Notes under the pieces: model-generated
The model's database searches: none
Seen by the model: only the letters and a program-made list of their open reading frames with translations
Told to the model about the DNA's origin: nothing
Assembly: GCA_045598705.1 (NCBI GenBank)
Contig: JAZLMM010000012.1
Span: 28,468-92,467, forward strand
Direction of reading: 5' to 3'
Source: Scatonaster sp045598705
GTDB taxonomy: Bacteria; Bacillota; Clostridia; Saccharofermentanales; Saccharofermentanaceae
Length of the DNA: 64,000 bases
Shown here: positions 33,821-43,748 of the stretch, in pieces
How the letters are laid out: each line of letters starts with the position of its first letter
Position numbering within the stretch: the first letter of the stretch is position 1
Translations under genes and position numbers: made by a program

Positions 33821-35674
33821 TCAGCCGTTCTTCTTCGCAGCGCGATCCTTTGCACGAAGTTCTGTGCTCAAGATCTTCTTGCGAAGACGGATATTCTTTG
33901 GTGTCACTTCGCAGAGCTCATCATCACCAACGAATTCGAGGCACTGCTCCAGACTGTAATTCAGCGGTGGTGTCAGACGAAGTGCATCGTCAGAACCTGC
34001 AGCACGCATATTCGTAACATGCTTCTTCTTGCAGACGTTAACTGTAATGTCCTCGTTCTTCGGGTTGATACCTACGATCATACCCTCATAGACCGGTGTA
34101 CCCGCACCAATGAAGAGTTGTCCTCTTTCTTGCGCATTGTAAAGACCGTATGTCATGGCCTCGCCACTCTCAAAAGCAACCAATACGCCATGTGAACGTG
34201 TCTCGATTTCGCCTGCAAAAGGCTCGAAACCGCTGATTACGCTGTTCATTATACCATTGCCCTTTGTGTCGGTCAAAAACTCGGTACGATAGCCAAGGAT
34301 GCCTCGGGACGGCACTTTGAACTCCAGACGGGTATAACCTTTCTCCGGCGGGAACATGTTCACCATCTCGGCTTTTCTAGCACCGAGCTTCTCAATGACG
34401 GCACCGACAAAGTCTTCCGGAACGTCAATCAGCAACATCTCAACCGGCTCACAGAGTACGCCGTCTACTTCCTTCAAGATAACCTGCGGACGAGATACCT
34501 GGAACTCGTAACCTTCACGACGCATCGTCTCGATGAGGATAGAAAGGTGAAGTTCGCCTCTGCCCTTTACAACGAATGCTTCTGTGGTATCGGTCTCTTC
34601 CAGTCTCATGGAAACATTGGTCTCCATCTCCTTGAACAGACGGTCACGAATATGTCTGGAAGTAACGAATTTACCATCCTGTCCGGCAAAAGGACTGTCG
34701 TTGACGGAGAATGTCATGGCGATGGTCGGTTCATCAATATCGACGAACGGAAGCGCCTCCACACAATCCTGTGCACAGATCGTATCTCCGATGTTGATCT
34801 CCGGAATACCTGCCACGCAGACAATCTCACCCACGGACGCTTCCTGAACTTCCTGACGGGCCAGACCCTGGAAGCGTAGTAGTTTGACGATACGAGCATT
34901 CTTAGTTGTATTGTCATCGTATGTGCAGACGACCACCGGCTGATTCTGCTTGATGGAGCCACGTTCCACACGACCTACTGCAATACGACCGATGTATGGA
35001 TCCGAGTCAATGTTGGATACCAGAAGCTGAAGCGGTCCTTCTGTATCGCCCTCCGGGCAAGGCATATTCTCTACGATTGCATCCAGAAGCGGACAGAAGT
35101 CGAGTTGTTTGCCGGATGTATAATCATTCAAGTCTGTGCAGGCAATACCAACCTTACCGGAAGTATAGATAATTGGGAAATCAATCTGATCGTCATCTGC
35201 TCCCAGTTCAATGAAGAGTTCGAGAACCATATCCACGACTTCCTCAGCACGAGCATCCGGACGGTCGATCTTATTGATGCAGACGATTGGCTTCAAGCCC
35301 ATCTCCAAAGCCTTACGAAGTACAAATCTTGTCTGCGGCATCGGTCCATCGTAGGAGTCAACAACCAGTAGAACACCGTCCACCATCTTCAGAACACGCT
35401 CCACCTCACCACCGAAGTCCGCGTGGCCGGGGGTGTCTACCACATTAATACGATAATTCTTATAAGAGATTGCCGTATTCTTCGCAAGAATCGTGATACC
35501 TCTTTCACGCTCGAGGTCATTACTATCCATGACCTGCTCGACGATCTGCTCGTTCTCACGATAGATACCTGCCTGCTTCAGCATGGAGTCAACGATTGTG
35601 GTCTTACCATGGTCTACGTGTGCGATAATTGCAATGTTTCTTAAATTCTCAATCTTAGTCATTCTTTGAGTCAT
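33821..35674 (-). CDS. typA: Ribosome-associated GTPase TypA/BipA
   Basis: A ~617-residue translation-type GTPase. G1 AHVDHGKTT, switch I with RERGITILAKN, G3 DTPGHADF and G4 NKIDRPDAR are all present, followed by domain II, the EF-G III/V-like domains and the BipA-specific C-terminal domain. It binds 70S ribosomes and assists 50S assembly under stress. The ATG at 35674 lies too close to AGAAGGG; the in-frame ATG at 35662 (MTKIENLRN) is 13 nt from it and may be the true start. The 5' end overlaps the der stop, so translation is likely coupled. Confidence 0.95.
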   Translation of the reverse strand: MTQRMTKIENLRNIAIIAHVDHGKTTIVDSMLKQAGIYRENEQIVEQVMDSNDLERERGITILAKNTAISYKNYRINVVDTPGHADFGGEVERVLKMVDGVLLVVDSYDGPMPQTRFVLRKALEMGLKPIVCINKIDRPDARAEEVVDMVLELFIELGADDDQIDFPIIYTSGKVGIACTDLNDYTSGKQLDFCPLLDAIVENMPCPEGDTEGPLQLLVSNIDSDPYIGRIAVGRVERGSIKQNQPVVVCTYDDNTTKNARIVKLLRFQGLARQEVQEASVGEIVCVAGIPEINIGDTICAQDCVEALPFVDIDEPTIAMTFSVNDSPFAGQDGKFVTSRHIRDRLFKEMETNVSMRLEETDTTEAFVVKGRGELHLSILIETMRREGYEFQVSRPQVILKEVDGVLCEPVEMLLIDVPEDFVGAVIEKLGARKAEMVNMFPPEKGYTRLEFKVPSRGILGYRTEFLTDTKGNGIMNSVISGFEPFAGEIETRSHGVLVAFESGEAMTYGLYNAQERGQLFIGAGTPVYEGMIVGINPKNEDITVNVCKKKHVTNMRAAGSDDALRLTPPLNYSLEQCLEFVGDDELCEVTPKNIRLRKKILSTELRAKDRAAKKNG

Positions 35675-37016
35675 TCCCTTCTGGTTTTAAATCTTTCTTC
35701 TTATCTTTATCCCTCGTATATATTCGTATCGGCGTGCCGACGAAATCAAAATTCTTACGGAACTGGTTCTCCAGATACCGTTCATAAGAGAAGTGCATCA
35801 GATTGCTGTCATTCACGAACAGGATGAACTGCGGTGGATAGACGGCAACCTGCGTACCATAGTAGATCTTCAGATGTTTGCCCTTGTCCTGAGGCGTCGG
35901 CACCATCGCCACGCACTCCGTGATCAGGTCGTTGAGCATACCTGTCTTGAGTCTTTGTCCGGCGCTCTCGTATACATGCTTAATCATCTGGAAAAGCTTG
36001 TCCACACGCTGGCCGGTCTTAGCCGAGATGAATACGACCGGTGCATAACTCATGAATGAGAAACGGTCACGAAGTTGACGTTCCATCGCTTCCAGTGTAC
36101 CGGTCTCCTTCTCGATAAGGTCCCATTTATTCACGGCGAAAATACACGCTTTGCCGGCATTATGTGCGTAACCGGCAACCTTCGTATCCTGCTCCGTAAC
36201 ACCTTCTGTCGCATCAATGAGGATCACGCAGACATTGGCCTTCTCGATGGCCGCCAGAGAACGCACCATGCTGAATTTCTCCACAGCCTCTTCAATACGG
36301 CCCTTCTTACGAAGTCCCGCAGTATCGACGATGGTGAATTTACCATGTTGATTCTCTACAACCGAGTCGATGGCATCACGCGTCGTACCCGGAATATCTG
36401 AAACGATGGAACGTTCCTGTCCGGTCATATAGTTCGAAAGCGAGGACTTACCTGCATTCGGCTTACCAATCAGCGCCACGCGAATCGTCTCATTATCTTC
36501 TTCATCAGTGAGCGGTTCCGGGAACAGGTCGTAGATAGCATCCAGCATCTCGCCGATACCGAGACGGTGCGATGAAGAAATCGGATAGACTTCACCCAGT
36601 CCCAGATTATAGAATTCGTAGAGTTCCGCCGGCGGTTCACCGACATGGTCTACTTTGTTGACCGCTAATACTACAGGACGATTCGCCTTACGAAGCATAA
36701 TGGCAATCTCCTCATCTGCAGCAGTTAAGCCGGATTGTATATCACACATGAAAAGGATGACATCCGCTGTCTCGATGGCAATCTCAGCCTGCATACGCAT
36801 GCCCTTAAGAATAACATCGTCAGACTCCGGTTCAATACCACCGGTATCAATCATGACAAATTCACGCTCACGCCAAACCGTCTCCGCATAGATACGGTCA
36901 CGCGTGACCCCTGGTTCATCCAGCACGATGGAGATTCGTTCTCCATACAACGCGTTAAACAAAGAGGACTTTCCCACATTTGGGCGACCTACAATGGCAA
37001 CGACTGGTTTACTCAT
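35655..37016 (-). CDS. der: Ribosome biogenesis GTPase Der (EngA)
   Basis: A 453-residue tandem GTPase needed for 50S subunit assembly. The first G domain has GRPNVGKSS and DTGGIEP, the second has GKPNAGKSS, DTAGLRKKG and NKWD, and a KH-like domain covers the last ~110 residues. The C-terminal tail is Lys-rich (TRDKDKKKDLKPEG). AAGGAG precedes the ATG. typA overlaps its 3' end by up to 20 nt, so two ribosome-assembly GTPases share an operon. Confidence 0.97.
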   Translation of the reverse strand: MSKPVVAIVGRPNVGKSSLFNALYGERISIVLDEPGVTRDRIYAETVWREREFVMIDTGGIEPESDDVILKGMRMQAEIAIETADVILFMCDIQSGLTAADEEIAIMLRKANRPVVLAVNKVDHVGEPPAELYEFYNLGLGEVYPISSSHRLGIGEMLDAIYDLFPEPLTDEEDNETIRVALIGKPNAGKSSLSNYMTGQERSIVSDIPGTTRDAIDSVVENQHGKFTIVDTAGLRKKGRIEEAVEKFSMVRSLAAIEKANVCVILIDATEGVTEQDTKVAGYAHNAGKACIFAVNKWDLIEKETGTLEAMERQLRDRFSFMSYAPVVFISAKTGQRVDKLFQMIKHVYESAGQRLKTGMLNDLITECVAMVPTPQDKGKHLKIYYGTQVAVYPPQFILFVNDSNLMHFSYERYLENQFRKNFDFVGTPIRIYTRDKDKKKDLKPEGNDSKND

Positions 37017-37038
37017 CCTTTTCTCCTTTCATTTCAAC

Positions 37039-38427
37039 TTAGTCTTCCAGATCCTGATAGAACCCGGTCAAATCATCCAGTGCCCGAAGAAGTCCATCTC
37101 CTTCTGACGACACAACAATCACCTTGACGCCTACCCGTTCGCGGAACTGTTCCAGCGTCATGTCGTCAAGGAAGATATCCTCATCGGCTTTCAGCATATT
37201 ACTCGACAGCACCACAACATCCACTTCCTGTCCCGCTTCTCTTCTTGCAAGGACAGTATCTGCAATGTCTCCGCCAGTCAGAAGTCCGGACACCGTGATC
37301 GTCGGTCCGAAGAACTGATTCACGACAGGCAGAACGGCCAAATCGATATTATATAACAAGGAAATGCTCTCGGCAAATCTTTCTGTATAGGGCGCTGCAT
37401 CCGTGCCGGAAATCAAGCAGAAATGCTCGCCCGAATGCAGATGGATCTTCTCATCTGGTGAATGTTTCTTCCGAAGTTCAATGCCCTGAGCAAGCGCTGC
37501 GTCACGTTCTGCAAGCATCCCGACACCGTTTTCCAGCTGTGGATATCCTTCGTACTCTTCGGCTCTCGGGAGAACTCGTTCTGCTCGGATATAGAATTCA
37601 TCAGCTGCGAAGAACACACGCTCGCCACGTTCTTTCAAGAAATACTGCTGCCATTTCTCCACCTGATCAATAAGCGCTGCGGCCATGTCGTGATCGAAAG
37701 GTGTCAGTGGTGTAAGTCCATTCTCATCACGGAATTTCGTAATGCCTACAGGAACGACTGCAATCGACAATACACCATCCCCAAGTTTCGCAAGATCAGC
37801 AATGGTCTGATCTAGTACTGCCCCATCGTTATATCCTGGGCAACAAACAATCTGACAATTGATGGAGATACCCATCTCCACCATTCTTTGAAGACGAGAC
37901 ATCAATTTCCCAGCCGTTGGATTTTGAATCATCTTCTCGCGCACTGCAGGATTCGTAGCGTGGACAGACACATTAATCGGTGACAGGTGATATCCGATGA
38001 TCCGTTCAAACTCCTTGTCAGAAAGGTTTGTGAGCGTCACATAATTTCCTGTAAGGAACGACATACGCATGTCATCATCTTTGAAATACATCGTCTTGCG
38101 CATACCCTTCGGATTCTGATCGATGAAGCAGAAGATGCAGCGATTCGCGCAGGAGTTACAGTCGCACATAGTAGGATCTTCGAAGATGAGACCTAATTCC
38201 TCATCTTCTTCCTTCTCCAGTTCGACTTCAGCAATCTGTCCGTCAGGAAGACGAAATGCCAAGAGCATCTCCGACGCACCTTCCCGAAGACGGTAATCGA
38301 ACACATCCCGAACTTCTACGCCATCAATGGATACAAGGATATAACCAGGCTCAACGCCGATTTCTTCGGCGATGCTTCCCGGTACGACTTCCTTGATGCG
38401 TCGGAACAGTTCTCTTTTGTTTGCCAC
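37039..38427 (-). CDS. DUF512 radical SAM-like protein with PDZ domain
   Basis: A ~462-residue protein. An N-terminal PDZ-like domain (VVPGSIAEEIGVEPGYILVS) leads into a radical-SAM-type core with a cysteine cluster CNSCANRCIFCF, and a C-terminal DUF512 domain with LTGGDIADTVL. The family is widespread in Clostridia and the exact reaction is unknown to me. The GTG at 38427 is preferred: GAAGGAG lies 9 nt upstream and the protein then begins ANKRELFRR; an ATG 26 codons earlier has no good site. It lies 22 nt upstream of der, suggesting one operon. Confidence 0.85.
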   Translation of the reverse strand: MANKRELFRRIKEVVPGSIAEEIGVEPGYILVSIDGVEVRDVFDYRLREGASEMLLAFRLPDGQIAEVELEKEEDEELGLIFEDPTMCDCNSCANRCIFCFIDQNPKGMRKTMYFKDDDMRMSFLTGNYVTLTNLSDKEFERIIGYHLSPINVSVHATNPAVREKMIQNPTAGKLMSRLQRMVEMGISINCQIVCCPGYNDGAVLDQTIADLAKLGDGVLSIAVVPVGITKFRDENGLTPLTPFDHDMAAALIDQVEKWQQYFLKERGERVFFAADEFYIRAERVLPRAEEYEGYPQLENGVGMLAERDAALAQGIELRKKHSPDEKIHLHSGEHFCLISGTDAAPYTERFAESISLLYNIDLAVLPVVNQFFGPTITVSGLLTGGDIADTVLARREAGQEVDVVVLSSNMLKADEDIFLDDMTLEQFRERVGVKVIVVSSEGDGLLRALDDLTGFYQDLED

Positions 38428-38557
38428 CGGCAAAACTCCTTCTTCTACGGCACACGGCTGAAGCACGTGGCATCCATAACAAACAAGAAAAAAGCAGTGA
38501 TTCAACTTGAATGAGTAGAAACACTGCCGATTATTTGTAGTAGTAGTCGATTAGCTA

Positions 38558-38746
38558 TTAAGCCATCTCATCTGCTTTGTTGATGATCTCCTTGCCATCA
38601 AGATAACCGCAGGTCTTGCAGACCTTATGGCGCAACATCTTAGTGTGGCAATTGGGGCACTCTACAAATCCTGGCAAAGTAAGCTTCCAGGCACTTCTAT
38701 GACGAGAAGTTCTAGTCTTCGACCATTTACGCTTCGGATGAGCCAT
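38558..38746 (-). CDS. rpmF: Ribosomal protein bL32
   Basis: A 62-residue ribosomal protein with the typical start MAHPKRKWSKTRTSRHRSAW and a four-cysteine zinc ribbon (CPNC and CKTC), so it is the zinc-binding C+ form. GGAGGTG precedes the ATG at 38746. It has its own consensus promoter (38822-38850). The usual partner yceD (DUF177) is not upstream; a DUF1934-like gene stands at that position, about 170 nt further up. Confidence 0.96.
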   Translation of the reverse strand: MAHPKRKWSKTRTSRHRSAWKLTLPGFVECPNCHTKMLRHKVCKTCGYLDGKEIINKADEMA

Positions 38747-38821
38747 CGCATCCACCTCCAATACAACTTAGATCACTCTAATATACTTCGCAGCCACACT
38801 AATTCTTGAGGCGCGAATGAT

Positions 38822-38850
38822 ATTATGCACTAATGAAAATGCTTTGTCAA
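38822..38850 (-). promoter_or_regulatory. Sigma-A promoter of rpmF
   Basis: On the minus strand TTGACA (38845-38850) and CATAAT (38822-38827) are 17 nt apart, with a 75-nt leader before rpmF. The -35/spacer/-10 design equals that of the HU promoter. Confidence 0.75.
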
Positions 38851-38914
38851 GCAAGTTTCTTTGGCTTACCGATAAATTCTAACCATTATTCGAAATCTTG
38901 GCAATACCTTATTT

Positions 38915-39379
38915 CTAAATCTCTGGATTTTCTGCGATATGCACATGAAAAGTCATGTGATTCCGCATCGGTTCTTGTCCGACAAAACAAAGATCGTAGG
39001 TAAGTCTACCCGTCTTCACTAGATACGATCGACCTTCGAGCGTCGTATGGGTATCTGTCCCCTCTTCAAAGAAGGAAAGTTCCTTGGTCAGAAGTACCAG
39101 GTCGAAATCACCATGGCTCGTACGAATCACACCTTCCGTCTTCTCCCCTAACTGGAAGAGCATGTCCGATTCCGTCGCCCCACGTCGAGAAAGACGAAGC
39201 ACGCCTTCCTTCACTTGGTATGTCAGCAGGAACTTCATATCCGGAAGTCCTTCCTCTTCTTCTTTCGCTGACCACGTAAAGCGAATGCGTTCGGATGTAG
39301 CCTCGAACGAGCCTTGACATAAGGCCTTATCTTCGCTCAAATCACTATCTATACTCACAAGACAAGGTATTCTATCCAT
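38915..39379 (-). CDS. DUF1934-like beta-barrel protein
   Basis: A 154-residue soluble protein rich in beta strands with the layout of DUF1934 (YwiB-like, lipocalin-type) proteins: an opening strand with a charged SEDKALCQG turn, FTWSAKEEEEGLPDMKFLLTY, then RLSRRGATESDMLFQ and GRLTYDLCFVG. Family assignment is from pattern only. Function unknown; relatives often lie next to argS or rpo genes. GAGGAG precedes the ATG. No membrane segment or signal peptide. Confidence 0.6.
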   Translation of the reverse strand: MDRIPCLVSIDSDLSEDKALCQGSFEATSERIRFTWSAKEEEEGLPDMKFLLTYQVKEGVLRLSRRGATESDMLFQLGEKTEGVIRTSHGDFDLVLLTKELSFFEEGTDTHTTLEGRSYLVKTGRLTYDLCFVGQEPMRNHMTFHVHIAENPEI

Positions 39380-39583
39380 TCTCGCACTCCTCTACAGGTG
39401 ACCAAACCGAGTTTGGTTGGTCGTTCGTTTCTCTTACCCGTTGCTATTGTACCATTGATTGAACGAAGAAATCACCTCAATCTCCTCGGATTTGTCTATT
39501 ATCCACTATTGAGATTTCCATGAAAATAGTCAATAATAGGCATGGCTTATAATTAGTATTAGATATATATAGGGAGAGAAACC

Positions 39584-40558
39584 ATGAGAGATTTTACCGT
39601 GTCTGCTAGAAGTTCTGGCAAGCGTGTGATTCGTTCTGCAATCCTCGAATTCCCCAATCTTACACCTTCTGCACTCCAGAAGGCGTTGAAGCATAAGGAC
39701 ATCCGCGTCAATGGCAAGCGTGTCTCCACTGACGTCACAGTCGAGGAAGGCGACCATGTCGAGATCTGGATTCCGGATGCATTATTCGAGCAGGAAGCAA
39801 CATCAAAGACTTCCACCTTAGATAACTATAAGGTCGTCTTCGAATCCGATGATCTTCTCGCCGTCAATAAGCGCCAGGGTATTGCCGTCCATTCGGGCAA
39901 AGGTACCGAAGGCGATTGTCTCATCGATATTCTCCGCAAGGATTATCACAACCCTTCCTTGGATCTGTGCCACCGAATTGATATGAATACCGGTGGTCTG
40001 GTACTGACCGCCAAGAATAAGAAAAGTCTGGAAGACGCCATCTCACTATTCAAGGCCGACCTGATCACCAAGCGTTATCGTTGTCTGGTGCGTGGTGTCC
40101 CGACATGTGGAACCCCTGTTATCTGTCAGGACGACGCCATTATGAAGGAAGTCAGTGCTTATCTCGAGAAACCAAAGACCGGAAATGTATTTATTCATGA
40201 CATACAGAAGCCGGGCGATCTTCCCATCACCTCACGTTACCGCGTGCTTCACATCTATAACGGCATCGGTCCTGACGGTGAAGATGTCTCCGATTTAGAA
40301 GTTGAACTCGTAACTGGAAGAACACATCAGATTCGTGCACAATTTGCCCATCTCGGTCATCCAATCATCGGCGATGGCAACTACGGCAGAAACCAGTACA
40401 ATCTACATTTCCAGAATCTTCGTGGTGGTAAAGTACGTTACCAGCAACTGTTCGCGTCCACCCTTCTATTCGGGAAGATTCCAAAGGAGAACATCCATTA
40501 CCGCTTAAGCGGACGAAGCTTCGCTATCGAACCTCTATACGATGTGAAACTTAACTAA
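39584..40558 (+). CDS. RluA-family pseudouridine synthase
   Basis: A 324-residue enzyme with an N-terminal S4 RNA-binding domain (residues ~13-65, KALKHKDIRVNGKRV) and an RluA catalytic domain. The catalytic Asp lies in HRIDMNTGGLVLTAK; RTHQIRAQFAHLGHPIIGD is the second family signature. It isomerises uridines in 23S rRNA or tRNA; which site cannot be told from sequence. GGGAGA precedes the ATG. The gene is followed by a separately promoted cyclophilin gene. Confidence 0.92.
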   Translation: MRDFTVSARSSGKRVIRSAILEFPNLTPSALQKALKHKDIRVNGKRVSTDVTVEEGDHVEIWIPDALFEQEATSKTSTLDNYKVVFESDDLLAVNKRQGIAVHSGKGTEGDCLIDILRKDYHNPSLDLCHRIDMNTGGLVLTAKNKKSLEDAISLFKADLITKRYRCLVRGVPTCGTPVICQDDAIMKEVSAYLEKPKTGNVFIHDIQKPGDLPITSRYRVLHIYNGIGPDGEDVSDLEVELVTGRTHQIRAQFAHLGHPIIGDGNYGRNQYNLHFQNLRGGKVRYQQLFASTLLFGKIPKENIHYRLSGRSFAIEPLYDVKLN

Positions 40559-40582
40559 CCCAAAGTCGCCCAAACACATGAA

Positions 40583-40630
40583 TGCTCATTCAAATGAATA
40601 CTTGAACAAGTGAGCAACCTAAACTATACT
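40583..40630 (+). promoter_or_regulatory. Promoter with overlapping inverted repeat upstream of the cyclophilin gene
   Basis: TTGAAC (40602-40607) and TATACT (40625-40630) are 17 nt apart. An inverted repeat with arms TGCTCA (40583-40588) and TGAGCA (40611-40616), plus inner TTCAA/TTGAA, covers the -35 element. It could be an operator for a dimeric repressor. Confidence 0.55.
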
Positions 40631-40653
40631 ATATTTGAAAAGAGGATTTTATC

Positions 40654-41274
40654 ATGCAACATTTCAAGCAAACTTTTTCCCGCATCGTAATTGGCGCACT
40701 TTGTTTCGCAACGCTCTTGACCATGACTGCGTGCAAGACTAAGAAATATTCTAATGCCAAAGAGACGGCCGCACCAATGGGCATTCACCACGTTGAGATT
40801 GAAGTCGAGAATTATGGCACCATCAAGATAGAGCTCGACGGCGATGCCGCCCCAACCTCTGTCCAGAACTTTATCAATCTGGCCAATTCAGGATTCTATA
40901 ACGGCTCACCTTTCCACCGCATCATGAAGGGTTTTGTCGCCCAGGCAGGTGGCACACCAGCCAACTGGACCGGAGATCTGCCGAAGACGATTACAGGCGA
41001 ATTCTCAGCCAATGGCATCAGTAACACGATCAAGCATACCCGTGGTACCATCTCCATGGCTCGCACCAATGCAGGCTATAATACCGCTTCTTCACAATTC
41101 TTCATCTGCCATCAGGACTGTCCGAGTCTGGACGGCAATTATGCAGCTTTCGGTCATGTTACCGAAGGAATGGAGATCGTAGATCAGCTGGTAGAAGTAC
41201 CGGTCGAAGACGATAACGGCACCGTCGCGCCGGAGAACCAGCCAATCATCAAAGAAGTTCGCGTCATCGACTAA
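40654..41274 (+). CDS. Exported cyclophilin-type peptidyl-prolyl isomerase lipoprotein
   Basis: A 206-residue protein. The signal peptide ends in LTMTAC (lipobox), then a cyclophilin domain with SPFHRIMKGFVAQAG carrying the active-site Arg, SSQFFICHQD, and the GHVTEGMEIVDQL ending. It would catalyse proline isomerisation in secreted proteins on the outer face of the membrane. AGAGG precedes the ATG. A promoter with an overlapping inverted repeat lies directly upstream; feoAB begins 57 nt downstream and may be co-transcribed. Confidence 0.92.
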   Translation: MQHFKQTFSRIVIGALCFATLLTMTACKTKKYSNAKETAAPMGIHHVEIEVENYGTIKIELDGDAAPTSVQNFINLANSGFYNGSPFHRIMKGFVAQAGGTPANWTGDLPKTITGEFSANGISNTIKHTRGTISMARTNAGYNTASSQFFICHQDCPSLDGNYAAFGHVTEGMEIVDQLVEVPVEDDNGTVAPENQPIIKEVRVID

Positions 41275-41331
41275 TCATACGAATACACGCGCAGTCGAAA
41301 ACAAGCTCAACGGAAGGAGTTCGAAGGATCA

Positions 41332-43698
41332 ATGAATCTGGCTGAACTAAAGACAGGCAAATCAGCAATCATCCGCAAAGTCGGTGGTGAAGGCGCACTA
41401 CGCCAGCACTTTCTGGACATGGGTGTTATTCCAGGTGTAGAAGTCAAGCTCGAGAAACTTGCACCAATGGGTGACCCGATGGAACTTCGCCTCCACGGAT
41501 ATGAACTGACGCTTCGACTTGACGACGCAAGACTCATCGATATAGAGCCAATCAAGTCAGACGAATCTTCGCCATCTTCCGTATCAGAACAAATCGTCAA
41601 CAAGAAGGAACGTCGAATCGTCATCGCCCACCCAGGCCTTGGCGAAGGTGGTAAGTATCATGTCAAAGCACACGAGAACCCACTTCCGGAAGACGCGAAG
41701 TTGACCTTCGCCTTGGCCGGAAACCAGAACTGCGGCAAGACCACCCTCTTCAATCAGCTTACCGGTTCGAATCAGCATGTTGGCAATTTCCCCGGCGTCA
41801 CCGTCGATCAGAAAAGTGGTACCATCAAGGACCATCCGAATACAGAGATTACGGACCTGCCTGGCATCTATTCCATGTCCCCTTACACCGCAGAGGAGAT
41901 AGTATCCCGTGAATTCATATTGAACGAGAAGCCTTGCGGCATTATCAACATTGTGGATGTGACCAATATCGAGCGTAATCTCTATCTGACGATGCAGCTC
42001 ATGGAACTGGATGTCCCGATGGTACTCGCACTCAACATGATGGATGAACTCCGTGGAAACGGCGGTTCGATTCTGGTCAACCAGATGGAGCATGAATTAG
42101 GTATTCCGGTCGTACCGATTTCCGCCGCGAAGAACGAAGGTATTCACGAGTTGATCGACCATGCCCTTCACGTAGCCAAATATCAGGAGAGCCCTGCCCG
42201 CATGGATTTCTGTGATGAGAACGATAAAGGCGGTGCCATCCATCGAGCACTCCACAGTATCATGTACTCAATAGAAGACCACGCCAAGGAGGCTGGAATT
42301 CCATTACGTTTTGCAGCGACCAAGCTGGTCGAGGGAGATGACCAAATCCTCTCCAAACTGAATCTGGACCAGAATGAGAAAGAAACATTGGAACATATCA
42401 TTAAGCAGATGGAAGACGAATCCGGTATGGACAGAAGTGCTGCCATCGCAGATATGCGATTCACCTTCATCTCGAAAATGGTCGAGCGCACAGTAATCAA
42501 GCCGAAAGAAAGCAAAGAACATCAGCGAAGTCGTCAGATTGATAAGATTCTGACGGGTAAATATACTGCCATTCCATCGTTTATTCTGATCATGGCCGCG
42601 GTATTCTTCCTGACCTTCAATGTCATCGGCGCATTCTTCCAAGGTCTTCTTGAACAAGGAATAGATCAGCTGACAGATAGTGTCGCGCACGCCATGACTT
42701 CTTTCAACGTGAATGCGGTCATTCAATCGTTAGTCATCAATGGCATATTCAAAGGCGTGGGAAGCATCATCAGTTTCTTGCCGGTCATCGTCACGTTATT
42801 CTTCTTCCTCTCGCTTCTGGAAGATACAGGATACATGGCACGTATTGCATTTGTTATGGATAAGTTCCTGCGTAAACTCGGTCTTTCCGGACGTTCAATC
42901 GTGCCAATGCTCATCGGATTCGGTTGCACCGTTCCAGGCGTAATGGCTAGTCGTACACTCCCTTCCGAACGGGACCGCAAAATGACGATTCTCCTCACAC
43001 CGTTCATGAGTTGTTCTGCGAAGCTCCCCATCTATGGCTTCTTCGCCAGCACCTTCTTCCCGAAATATAGTGGACTCGTCATGATTCTTCTCTACTTCAT
43101 TGGTATCATCATGGGAATAATCGTGGCTCTAATCGCCAAGCATACTGTCTTCAAAGGTCACGCCGTACCATTCGTCATGGAACTTCCAAATTACCGTATG
43201 CCCGCAGCAAAGAACGTTGCACAGCTTCTGTGGGAGAAAGCCAAAGACTTCCTTCAACGTGCGTTCACTGTCATTTTCATTGCTTCCCTCGTCATCTGGT
43301 TCCTACAATCCTTTGATACAAGTTTCTCGCTCGTACAAGATTCCAGTAACAGTATATTGGCACAAATTGCCGGCCTGATCTCTCCGATCTTCATCCCACT
43401 CGGATTTGGCACATGGGAGTTCTCGACCGCACTGATCTCCGGTTTCATTGCCAAAGAAAGTGTCGTATCCACATTAAATGTTCTGGTCGGAGACGGCACC
43501 GCCGTACTGGCCATGATCTCCCCACTGTCCGCCATGTCACTTCTGGTTTTCTGTTTGCTCTACACACCTTGTGTCGCAGCCATTGCTGCCATTCGTCGTG
43601 AATTAGGTGTGAAGTGGGCAGCGCTTGTCATCGTATTCCAGTGCACACTGGCCTGGCTTTCTGCATATGCGGTGTATCTAATTGGTTCCCTATTCTGA
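41332..43698 (+). CDS. feoB: FeoA-FeoB fusion, ferrous iron transporter
   Basis: A 788-residue fusion. Residues 1-73 are a complete FeoA SH3-like domain (LRQHFLDMGVIPGVEVKLEK). After a ~45-residue linker comes FeoB: G1 GNQNCGKT at residues 130-137, FPGVTVDQKSGT, DLPGIYSMSP, the helical GDI domain, then about eight or more membrane helices with the gate motifs GFGCTVPG and TPFMSCSAKLPIYG. It imports Fe(II), which fits an anaerobe. AAGGAG precedes the ATG. No Fur or DtxR box was recognised upstream. Confidence 0.96.
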   Translation: MNLAELKTGKSAIIRKVGGEGALRQHFLDMGVIPGVEVKLEKLAPMGDPMELRLHGYELTLRLDDARLIDIEPIKSDESSPSSVSEQIVNKKERRIVIAHPGLGEGGKYHVKAHENPLPEDAKLTFALAGNQNCGKTTLFNQLTGSNQHVGNFPGVTVDQKSGTIKDHPNTEITDLPGIYSMSPYTAEEIVSREFILNEKPCGIINIVDVTNIERNLYLTMQLMELDVPMVLALNMMDELRGNGGSILVNQMEHELGIPVVPISAAKNEGIHELIDHALHVAKYQESPARMDFCDENDKGGAIHRALHSIMYSIEDHAKEAGIPLRFAATKLVEGDDQILSKLNLDQNEKETLEHIIKQMEDESGMDRSAAIADMRFTFISKMVERTVIKPKESKEHQRSRQIDKILTGKYTAIPSFILIMAAVFFLTFNVIGAFFQGLLEQGIDQLTDSVAHAMTSFNVNAVIQSLVINGIFKGVGSIISFLPVIVTLFFFLSLLEDTGYMARIAFVMDKFLRKLGLSGRSIVPMLIGFGCTVPGVMASRTLPSERDRKMTILLTPFMSCSAKLPIYGFFASTFFPKYSGLVMILLYFIGIIMGIIVALIAKHTVFKGHAVPFVMELPNYRMPAAKNVAQLLWEKAKDFLQRAFTVIFIASLVIWFLQSFDTSFSLVQDSSNSILAQIAGLISPIFIPLGFGTWEFSTALISGFIAKESVVSTLNVLVGDGTAVLAMISPLSAMSLLVFCLLYTPCVAAIAAIRRELGVKWAALVIVFQCTLAWLSAYAVYLIGSLF

Positions 43699-43748
43699 TT
43701 ACGTTTCACATTTTACAATGTCAAATATCAAATTCATGTCTATTCAAT

